From: JBKJML01 sp046596415
Lineage (GTDB): Bacteria; Actinomycetota; Thermoleophilia; Gaiellales; Gaiellaceae
NCBI GenBank assembly: GCA_046596415.1
Contig: JBKJML010000233.1
Location: forward strand, 1 to 7,835
Direction: 5' to 3'
DNA length: 7,835 nucleotides
Under the pieces are notes generated by a model. It worked only from the letters and a program-made list of their open reading frames with translations. It did not search any database and was not told the DNA's origin. Shown here in pieces: positions 1-4,984 of the stretch. Position 1 is the stretch's first letter. Each line of letters begins with the position of its first letter. The position numbers and the translations under genes were made by a program.

Positions 1-297
1 GGGACGGCCACCGGAGAGGATCGCGTCGAGCTCCGCCACGCGCGCCTCGAGCCCGATCAGCTCTGCGCAGCGCTCGATGACGAGGTCCTCGCGGAAGCGG
101 TCGCGGCGGTACATCTCGAGCGCCAGCCCGCCGAGGTCGCGCAACCGCTGCTCGCGCAACCGCAGGAGCGCGCGCCGTTCGCGCCGCAGCTCGCTCGGCG
201 GCGGTGCGGTGCGGCGGTCACGCCGTGGCTCTGCCGCCGTTTCGCTCGGTGTAGGGCGCTGCGGGAGCAGCCGGGAGAGCAGCGTTAGGCGCGCCAT
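1..297 (-). CDS. Hypothetical charged, coiled-coil-like protein, 5' part only
   Basis: Translation from an ATG at 297-295 is open for 99 codons to the left edge, so the C-terminus is missing. The N-terminus is rich in Arg, Pro and Ala (about residues 1-40). It is followed by a helical, highly charged segment (about 38-95) containing LRDLGGLALEMYRRDRFRED and then ERCAEL and ARVAELDAIL, which look like an amphipathic helix or short coiled coil. From memory, similar short proteins in high-GC Actinomycetota carry a C-terminal zinc ribbon, but that part is outside the window and I cannot confirm it. A TAGACT box lies 12 bases upstream of the ATG, which would give a very short leader. The gene follows the aldehyde dehydrogenase on the same strand after a 49-base gap that holds a strong hairpin, so it probably has its own promoter. 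The function is unknown. Confidence 0.72.
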   Translation of the reverse strand, partial: MARLTLLSRLLPQRPTPSETAAEPRRDRRTAPPPSELRRERRALLRLREQRLRDLGGLALEMYRRDRFREDLVIERCAELIGLEARVAELDAILSGGRP

Positions 298-309
298 CAG
301 GACGCGGCG

Positions 310-315
310 AGTCTA
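310..315 (-). promoter_or_regulatory. Putative -10 box of the partial gene at 1-297
   Basis: On the minus strand the sequence is TAGACT, followed by 12 bases and the ATG at 297. It shares TAGACTCGC with the -10 region of the aldehyde dehydrogenase gene. The spacing implies a leader of roughly five bases. No convincing -35 hexamer is visible. Confidence 0.45.
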
Positions 316-321
316 CCGGGC

Positions 322-345
322 GCGTCGGCGCGGCCACGCCGACGC
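322..345 (-). terminator. GC-rich hairpin after the aldehyde dehydrogenase stop
   Basis: There is a perfect 9-bp inverted repeat, GCGTCGGCG at 322-330 and CGCCGACGC at 337-345, with a 6-base loop. It starts one base after the aldehyde dehydrogenase stop codon on the minus strand and ends before the -10 box of the next gene. No T-run follows, so it would be a U-less hairpin terminator or an mRNA-stabilising 3' structure. Its position between two co-directional units is the main support. Confidence 0.5.
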
Positions 346-346
346 T

Positions 347-1780
347 CTAGCGCGGGAGCTGGACGACGACCAGGCGCTCCTCGGTCATCTCGCGGACCGC
401 GTAGGCCGGCCCCTCGCGCGTATTGCCCGAATCCTTGACACCGCCGTAGGGCATCTGGTCAGCGCGGAAGGTGGGCGCCTCGTTCACGGTCACACCTCCG
501 AACTCGAGCTCCTGCGCGGCCCGCAGCGCAGTGTCGAGGCTTGCGGTGAAGATGCCGGCCTGGAGCCCGAAGCGAGTGCCGTTCGCGAGCGCGATCGCCT
601 CGTCGAGGGTGTCGTAGCCCGTTACCGTGCAGACAGGCCCGAAGACCTCGTCACAGGACACCTTCAACTCGGGCCAGGCGCCGGCGATCACGGTGGGGCG
701 CAGCAGCTCGCCGTCGAGCGTGCCGCCGGTCAGAATCGCCGCACCGGCAGCCCTGGCCTCCTCGATCCACTCGAGCACCCGGTCGCGCTCGGCCGGCGCG
801 ATCAACGGGCCGACGTCGGTCGCCTCGTCGGCCGGATCGCCGACTCGCAGCGCCTCGACGAGCGGGACGAGGATCGCGATGAACGCGTCGTAGGCCGGCC
901 GTTCGACGTACACGCGCTGCACTGAGATGCAGCTCTGGCCCGCAAAGGAGAAGGCGTTCGCCGCGACCTTCGCTGCGGCATCCTCGAGGTCGGCGTCGGC
1001 GGCGACGATCACCGGCGTCGCGTTGCCGAGCTCGAGGTTGACCCGTTTACGCGGAGCGCGTTCCCGGAGCTTCCAGCCGACCGGGCCGGAGCCGGTGAAG
1101 GTGATCAGGCGCACGCGCTCGTCCTCGACGAGCACGTCGCCGATCTCGGCTGCGGGGCCGACGAGCACATTGAGCCAGCCGGGTGGGAGCCCCGCCTCGG
1201 TCTCGAGCTCTGCGAGGAGGAGGGCGGAGAGCGGCGTCTGCGAAGCCGGCTTGAGCACGACAGCACACCCGGCTGCGAGCGCGGGGGCGATCTTGTGCGC
1301 GACGAGATTGAGCGGGAAGTTGAAGGGCGAGATGGCGCCGACGACGCCGATCGGCCGCCGCAACGTGAGCCCGAGCTTGCCCTCGCCGGCCTGCGAGCCG
1401 TCCAGAGGCACGATGTCGCCGGCGAGCTTCCGCGCCTCCATCGCGGCCATGGTGTAGGTCGACATCGCGCGCGACGCCTCGACCCGGGCCGCCTTCAGCG
1501 GCTTGCCCGCCTCCGCACAGATCGTCTGCGCGAGCTCCTCGTGTCGGCGGCCGATCAGGCCTGCGACCTTGACGAGGATCTCCGCTCGCTTGTGCGCCGG
1601 CAGCGGCTCGTCCATGGCACGTTCGGCGGCGTCGACTGCGCGTCGCGTCTCGGTCGCTCCCGCCTTCGCGACCCGGGCGACGAGCTCGCCGGAGTAGGGC
1701 GAACGGACCTCGACCCATGCGCCCGTCTCGACCCACTCGCCGTCGAGGAGGAGTGCGCGCTCGGCGACTGTTGCAGCCAT
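347..1780 (-). CDS. NAD(P)-dependent aldehyde dehydrogenase
   Basis: This 477-residue protein is the usual length for the aldehyde dehydrogenase superfamily, which oxidises aldehydes to acids with NAD(P)+ in the cytosol. Visible landmarks are SPFNFPLN (oxyanion Asn154), KPASQTPLSA with Lys177 (cofactor binding), the Rossmann turn TFTGSGPVG (227-235), general-base Glu250, the nucleophile Cys284 in GQSCIS, DEVFGP (377-382) and PYGGVKDSG near the C-terminus. The SPFNFPLNLVAHKIAPALA block resembles the lactaldehyde, phosphonoacetaldehyde and GapN-like branch (ALDH family 21/22 type) more than betaine aldehyde dehydrogenases; the substrate is not determined. The usual ELGG around the general base reads ELGNATPV, an oddity. 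The ATG at 1780 is chosen because the LLLDGEWVE strand begins soon after it and a TAGACT box lies six bases upstream. That ATG overlaps the start codon of the divergent hydrolase by two bases. Confidence 0.95.
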   Translation of the reverse strand: MAATVAERALLLDGEWVETGAWVEVRSPYSGELVARVAKAGATETRRAVDAAERAMDEPLPAHKRAEILVKVAGLIGRRHEELAQTICAEAGKPLKAARVEASRAMSTYTMAAMEARKLAGDIVPLDGSQAGEGKLGLTLRRPIGVVGAISPFNFPLNLVAHKIAPALAAGCAVVLKPASQTPLSALLLAELETEAGLPPGWLNVLVGPAAEIGDVLVEDERVRLITFTGSGPVGWKLRERAPRKRVNLELGNATPVIVAADADLEDAAAKVAANAFSFAGQSCISVQRVYVERPAYDAFIAILVPLVEALRVGDPADEATDVGPLIAPAERDRVLEWIEEARAAGAAILTGGTLDGELLRPTVIAGAWPELKVSCDEVFGPVCTVTGYDTLDEAIALANGTRFGLQAGIFTASLDTALRAAQELEFGGVTVNEAPTFRADQMPYGGVKDSGNTREGPAYAVREMTEERLVVVQLPR

Positions 1781-2399
1781 GGCGCGAGTCTATGAGACTC
1801 GACTCGTGCGCTCCATCGACGACATTCGTCCGCTCCTGCTCTGCTCGGTCGTCTCGGCCGGGCGGACGGTGCCGGTATTCGCCTGGGCGGTCGGCGGCGG
1901 CGAGGGCACAGTCCTCGTCGACACCGGGATGATCGACCTCCACCCGGCCGTGGAGGAGTGGCAGCCGTCGTTGCACGACTGGCCGGATCTCGGCGAGGTC
2001 GTCGCGATCGTGAACACGCACCTCCATTTCGACCACTGCGGTGGCAACCGCCGCTTCCCGGGCGTCCCGACCTTCGTGCAGCGCGCCGAGCTCGACGCGG
2101 CCGGCGGCGACGACTACCTCACCGAGTGGGCGCGGTTTCCGGGTGACAGTTACGTGCCGCTCGACGGCGACAGCGAGATCCTGCCGGGGATCTCGGTGCT
2201 CTCCACGCCGGGTCATTCCGTTGGTCACCAGGCGGTCGCCGTGGCGACGGACGAGGGACCGGTCGTGCTCGCGGGCGACGTCACCTACGTCTGGGACGAG
2301 CTCGCGTCGTCGGCCGATCCGTCGATCGAGCGGATCCGTGCTCTCGGGCCGCGCCGCGTCTGGATCGCCCATTCGCGGCGTCCGTGGGACCCGGCGTAG
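1779..2399 (+). CDS. Metallo-beta-lactamase-fold hydrolase, N-acyl-homoserine-lactonase-like
   Basis: This 206-residue protein has the metal-binding signature of the MBL fold: HLHFDH (His81, His83, Asp85, His86), His146 in TPGHSVGH, Asp167 in LAGDVTY and His198 in IAHS. The Tyr three residues after the bridging Asp (Tyr170) matches the D-x-x-Y of AHL lactonases of the AiiA type, whose Tyr contacts the lactone. That favours a lactonase-like hydrolase over a glyoxalase II or beta-lactamase. No signal peptide is visible, so it should be cytosolic. It is short for AiiA-type enzymes (about 250 residues), mainly between Asp167 and His198. The ATG at 1779 keeps the usual RVYETRLV first strand. It lacks both a Shine-Dalgarno and a TANNNT box, and a GTG at 1806 is the alternative start. 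The thiolase starts 10 bases after its stop. Substrate and any quorum-quenching role are unproven. Confidence 0.88.
   Translation: MARVYETRLVRSIDDIRPLLLCSVVSAGRTVPVFAWAVGGGEGTVLVDTGMIDLHPAVEEWQPSLHDWPDLGEVVAIVNTHLHFDHCGGNRRFPGVPTFVQRAELDAAGGDDYLTEWARFPGDSYVPLDGDSEILPGISVLSTPGHSVGHQAVAVATDEGPVVLAGDVTYVWDELASSADPSIERIRALGPRRVWIAHSRRPWDPA
1785..1801. promoter_or_regulatory. Dyad at divergent start codons, containing the dehydrogenase -10 box
   Basis: CGAGTCT (1785-1791) and AGACTCG (1795-1801) form a perfect 7-bp inverted repeat around a 3-base centre. The minus-strand reading of 1792-1787 is TAGACT, six bases from the aldehyde dehydrogenase ATG, which is the expected place for a leaderless -10 box. 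The dyad therefore overlaps that core promoter and also the first codons of the hydrolase. A repressor or autoregulator site is possible, but no regulator gene is adjacent. The -10 box is better supported than the operator role. Confidence 0.5.
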
Positions 2400-2402
2400 A
2401 AT
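2397..2402 (+). promoter_or_regulatory. Putative -10 box for a leaderless thiolase mRNA
   Basis: TAGAAT overlaps the TAG stop of the upstream hydrolase and lies seven bases before the thiolase ATG at 2410, so transcription would begin at or next to the start codon. There is no Shine-Dalgarno (only GGG directly before the ATG) and no clear -35. Read-through from the hydrolase is also possible given the 10-base gap. Confidence 0.55.
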
Positions 2403-2409
2403 TAACGGG

Positions 2410-3558
2410 ATGAGCACCGACGCCCTGATCGTCGACGCCGTCCGCAGCCCGATCGGGCGACGCAACGGCTCGCTCGCGGGCACCCGCGGCGACGAGCTCG
2501 CAGGTCAGGTGCTGAACGCGCTCGTCGCGCGACATGACCTCGATCCTGGTGAGGTGGAGGACATCCAGATGGGCTGCGTGACCCAGATCGGCGAGCAGGG
2601 CTGGAACATCGGCCGCATGGCGCCGATGGCGGCAGGCTGGCCGGACACGGTTTGCGGCACGAGCGTCGATCGCCAGTGCGGCTCCTCGATGCAGACGAAC
2701 CTCAACGCCGCCGCCGCGGTCTGGTCGGGCCAGCAGGACGTCGTGATCTCGGCCGGCGTCGAGATGATGTCCCGCGTCCCGATGGGATCGAACGGCGGCG
2801 ACATCTCGGACAAGATCCACGAGCGCTGGCAGATCGTGCCGCAAGGGATCTCCGCCGAGGTGATCGCGCGCGAGTGGAACCTGTCCCGAGAGGCGCTCGA
2901 CGCCTACTCGCTCGAGTCACACCGCCGCGCGCTCGCCGCGATCGAGGCGGGCCACTTCGAGAACGAGATCGTGCCGGTCGAGGTGGGCGCAGCCGGCGCG
3001 GCCGTCCTCTTCGCCGTCGACGAGACGCCGCGTGCGGACACCTCCGCCGAGCGGCTCGCCGCGCTCCAGCCGGCCTTCCTGCCCGACGGCGTCGTCACCG
3101 CCGGCAGCTCGTCGCAGATCTGCGACGGCTCGGCGGCCGTGCTCGTCGCAAGCGAGGGCGCCTGTTCGCGCCTCGGGCTCGAGCCGCGCGGCCGCTTCGT
3201 CTCCTTCGGACTTGCGGGGGTCGATCCGCACCGGATGCTCCATGGCAACCCGCAGGCCTGCGACCGGGCGCTCGCGAAGGCCGGTCTCGGCTGGAACGAC
3301 ATCTCGGTGATCGAGGTGAACGAGGCGTTCGCGTCGGTCGTGCTCCAGTTCGCGCACGACACCGGCCTCGGCGACCGGATGGAGGACGTGAACCCGAACG
3401 GTGGCGGCATCTCGCTCGGCCATCCGCTCGGCGCCACCGGCGCGCGCGTCACCGCGACACTCTTGAACGAGCTCGACCGCCGCGAGGCGCGCTACGGGAT
3501 CGCCTGCATGTGCATCGGCTTCGGCCAGGCGATCGCCGGCGTCGTCGAGCGGTTCTAG
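2410..3558 (+). CDS. Thiolase (acetyl-CoA acetyl/acyltransferase)
   Basis: This 382-residue cytosolic thiolase makes or cleaves 3-ketoacyl-CoA, as in the last step of beta-oxidation. It opens with the family's ALIVDAVRSPIGRRNGSL. The acyl-accepting nucleophile is Cys90 in DRQCGSS. The C-terminal half has Asn304 in EVNEAFA, His338 in GGGISLGHPLGATGAR and the general base Cys368 in CMCIGFGQ. Two motifs deviate: the usual C-x-GGG-x-G near the C-terminus is CIGFGQ, and the usual GP-x-PA loop is MLHGNPQA (276-282), so substrate preference may differ from classic FadA. The length is slightly short (390-400 is usual). The ATG at 2410 is preferred over in-frame ATGs further upstream because homology begins there and a TAGAAT box lies seven bases upstream. 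Its stop shares a CTAG with the convergent small gene. Confidence 0.94.
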   Translation: MSTDALIVDAVRSPIGRRNGSLAGTRGDELAGQVLNALVARHDLDPGEVEDIQMGCVTQIGEQGWNIGRMAPMAAGWPDTVCGTSVDRQCGSSMQTNLNAAAAVWSGQQDVVISAGVEMMSRVPMGSNGGDISDKIHERWQIVPQGISAEVIAREWNLSREALDAYSLESHRRALAAIEAGHFENEIVPVEVGAAGAAVLFAVDETPRADTSAERLAALQPAFLPDGVVTAGSSSQICDGSAAVLVASEGACSRLGLEPRGRFVSFGLAGVDPHRMLHGNPQACDRALAKAGLGWNDISVIEVNEAFASVVLQFAHDTGLGDRMEDVNPNGGGISLGHPLGATGARVTATLLNELDRREARYGIACMCIGFGQAIAGVVERF

Positions 3559-3788
3559 CGCCGGAGCGCGTCGGGGAGTGGGCGCCGGATCCCGAGCTTC
3601 CAGAGCGCCTCGTGCAGATCGATGTAGCGTTCGCGACGCATGACCGCCGCGGCTGACGGATCGTCCACCGACTCGGAGATGATGTGCGCGTGGTAACTCG
3701 CGTACCAGGTCGCCGCCTGCGTCAGGGCACGCAACTCCCGTTCGGAGAGTGCCTCGACAATCGGGGCTGTGAGCGGGTCGACGCCCAT
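3555..3788 (-). CDS. Small hypothetical protein (77 aa)
   Basis: I do not recognise this gene. The chosen ATG (3788-3786) gives 77 residues, beginning MGVDPLTAPIVEALSERELR. The sequence looks all-helical, with a SERELRALTQAATWYASYHA helix and a C-terminal stretch with RRERYIDLHEALWKLGIRRP. It has no signal peptide, membrane segment or cysteine. The frame stays open upstream to about 3995, but that extension is Arg/Gly/Ala-rich low-complexity sequence antisense to a vsr remnant, so I reject it. A TACAGT box six bases before the ATG supports this start. The gene converges on the thiolase, the two stops sharing the bases CTAG (3555-3558). It could be a small regulatory or structural protein; nothing here decides. 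Confidence 0.7.
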   Translation of the reverse strand: MGVDPLTAPIVEALSERELRALTQAATWYASYHAHIISESVDDPSAAAVMRRERYIDLHEALWKLGIRRPLPDALRR

Positions 3789-3794
3789 TCGACG

Positions 3795-3800
3795 ACTGTA
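3795..3800 (-). promoter_or_regulatory. Putative -10 box for leaderless 77-aa gene
   Basis: The minus strand reads TACAGT, then CGTCGA, then ATG at 3788. The six-base spacing fits a leaderless transcript. This choice defines the short form of the gene. No -35 is evident. Confidence 0.5.
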
Positions 3801-3859
3801 GCGCGGCGATCGGCCCGCTCGACAGCCGGACGCGATCACGTCAGACCGTATCCCAATGA

Positions 3860-4058
3860 TACTCGCCGAGAAGCTGCGTCCAGCGCCCCGGCCGAATGCG
3901 GAACATGGCCGCGATTCGCGGCCGGAACACGCGCCCTGAGGTCGTGCTTCGCCGCGCTCTCGCGCGCCGAAGGCAGCACCGGCTTCCCTTGCCATCCGCC
4001 AGCGCTGCCGGGAACATCTGGTCGCAAGTTTACTCGGTGGAAGCTCGCAGCCGCACGA
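3860..4058 (+). pseudogene. vsr: Decayed vsr-like DNA mismatch endonuclease remnant
   Basis: The 344-base interval 3789-4132 has no intact gene but carries a recognisable Vsr N-terminus. In the frame of 3896, RNMAAIRGRNTRPEVVLRRA (from 3899) matches the Vsr block N-M-x-x-I-x-x-(K/R)-x-T-x-x-E, and the Glu at 3938-3940 corresponds to Glu25 of E. coli Vsr. The match then moves to the next frame, where LPGTSGRKFTRWKLAA (4005-4052) resembles the following LPG-x-PD-x-VF strand. The active-site Asp of that strand (Asp51) is lost (LPGTSG), and the downstream F-x-(D/H)-G-C-F-W-H core is absent in all frames. Vsr nicks T:G mismatches made by deamination of 5-methylcytosine next to C5 methylases; this copy cannot be active. 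No methylase gene is adjacent. The first frame runs on into the 3-hydroxyacyl-CoA dehydrogenase, which could mislead start calling. The assignment is from motif memory, without an alignment search. Confidence 0.68.
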
Positions 4059-4118
4059 CGCCTGGGCCGGCCGTGGCCGATCACCGCTTCGACCCGAAGT
4101 CGCTCTCGAGCCCGCCGG

Positions 4119-4124
4119 TAGGAT
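4119..4124 (+). promoter_or_regulatory. Putative -10 box for the 3-hydroxyacyl-CoA dehydrogenase gene
   Basis: TAGGAT is followed by eight bases and the ATG at 4133, compatible with a leaderless or one-to-two-base leader transcript. It supports starting the gene at 4133 and not at the upstream in-frame ATG codons inside the vsr remnant. Confidence 0.52.
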
Positions 4125-4132
4125 CGCCGACG

Positions 4133-4984
4133 ATGGCGATTCGCAAGGTCGGGGTGGTCGGGCTCGGCGCGATGGGGGCGGGCATCGCGCAGCTCTGCGT
4201 CGAGGCAGGCGTCGAGACGGTCGGCCGTGAGGTGACCGCCGAGCTCGGTGAGGGCGCGCGCGAGCGGATCGCGCACTTCCTGACCCGCAAGGTCGAAAAG
4301 GGCACGCTGGAACAGGGGGCGCGTGACGCTGCGGTCGAGCGCCTCTCGCTCACCACCGACGTCGGTGACCTGGCCGACTGCGACCTCGTGATCGAGGCGA
4401 TCGTCGAGGAGCTCGCCCCGAAGCGGGAGCTCTTCGCCGAGCTCGACCGGATCACCGCACCGGCCGCCGTCCTCGCGACCAACACCTCGGCGCTCTCCGT
4501 GACCGAGATCGCAGCCGCGACGGAGCGGCCGGAGCGGGTCGTCGGCATGCACTTCTTCAACCCGGCGCCGCTGATGCCGCTCGTCGAGATCATCCGCGCC
4601 GAGCTGACCGGGGACGAGGCGTTCGAGGCCGCCTACGCGTTCGGCGAGCGGATCGGGAAGACGCCGATCCGCTGCCACGACACGCCGGGCTTTGTCGTCA
4701 ACCGCGTCCTGATCCCGCTCCTGAACGACTGCATCCGGGTGCTCGACGAGGCACGCGTGACGCCGGAAGACCTCGACACCGGGATGAGAAACGGCGCCGG
4801 CTGGCCGATGGGGCCGTGCGCGCTCGTCGACCTGGTCGGGATCGACGTGCACGTGCACGCGTCCGAGGCGCTGTACGAAAAAACGCGCGAGCCGAGGATG
4901 GCGCCGCCGCCGCGCCTCGTCGCGATGCGGAACGCGGGCCTGCTCGGCCGCAAGAGCGGCCGCGGCTTCTATACGTACGACTAG
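4133..4984 (+). CDS. 3-hydroxyacyl-CoA (3-hydroxybutyryl-CoA) dehydrogenase
   Basis: This 283-residue single-function enzyme oxidises (S)-3-hydroxyacyl-CoA to 3-ketoacyl-CoA with NAD(P)+, the step before thiolase in beta-oxidation, or works in reverse in butanoyl-CoA synthesis. The N-terminal Rossmann domain has GLGAMG (residues 10-15). The catalytic set is visible: Ser119 in NTSALS, His140 in MHFFNPAPLMPLVE, Glu152, and Asn190 in PGFVVNRVLIPLLND. The C-terminal helical domain includes GAGWPMGPCALVDLVGID and ends in the typical GLLGRKSGRGFYTYD. The length matches the stand-alone family, not the FadB multifunctional fusion. The ATG at 4133 puts the first beta-strand (KVGVVGLG) at residue 5, as in homologues. 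Its stop shares CTAG (4981-4984) with the convergent antiporter gene. The thiolase at 2410-3558 on the same strand is a plausible pathway partner, although the genes are separately promoted. Confidence 0.95.
   Translation: MAIRKVGVVGLGAMGAGIAQLCVEAGVETVGREVTAELGEGARERIAHFLTRKVEKGTLEQGARDAAVERLSLTTDVGDLADCDLVIEAIVEELAPKRELFAELDRITAPAAVLATNTSALSVTEIAAATERPERVVGMHFFNPAPLMPLVEIIRAELTGDEAFEAAYAFGERIGKTPIRCHDTPGFVVNRVLIPLLNDCIRVLDEARVTPEDLDTGMRNGAGWPMGPCALVDLVGIDVHVHASEALYEKTREPRMAPPPRLVAMRNAGLLGRKSGRGFYTYD

Noticed and set aside
77..925. A 282-codon plus-strand frame at the left end.
   Set aside because: It is antisense to the partial gene and the aldehyde dehydrogenase, with Arg-rich nonsense composition.
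2041..2409. Extended thiolase start inside the hydrolase gene.
   Set aside because: The added residues are Arg/Ser-rich and lie in the wrong frame over the hydrolase; thiolase homology begins at 2410.
1047..2483. A 478-codon minus-strand frame over the dehydrogenase start, hydrolase and thiolase start.
   Set aside because: It is a composition shadow with a low-complexity Arg-rich product, overlapping three genes with intact catalytic motifs.
3789..3995. Longer 146-residue form of the small minus-strand protein.
   Set aside because: The extra N-terminus is low-complexity and antisense to the vsr fossil; a -10 box marks the ATG at 3788 as the likely start.
3896..4132. N-terminal extension of the 3-hydroxyacyl-CoA dehydrogenase from an upstream in-frame ATG, giving a 362-residue fusion-like protein.
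   Set aside because: The extension reads as the vsr remnant, the NAD-binding strand should be at the very N-terminus, and a TAGGAT box precedes the ATG at 4133.
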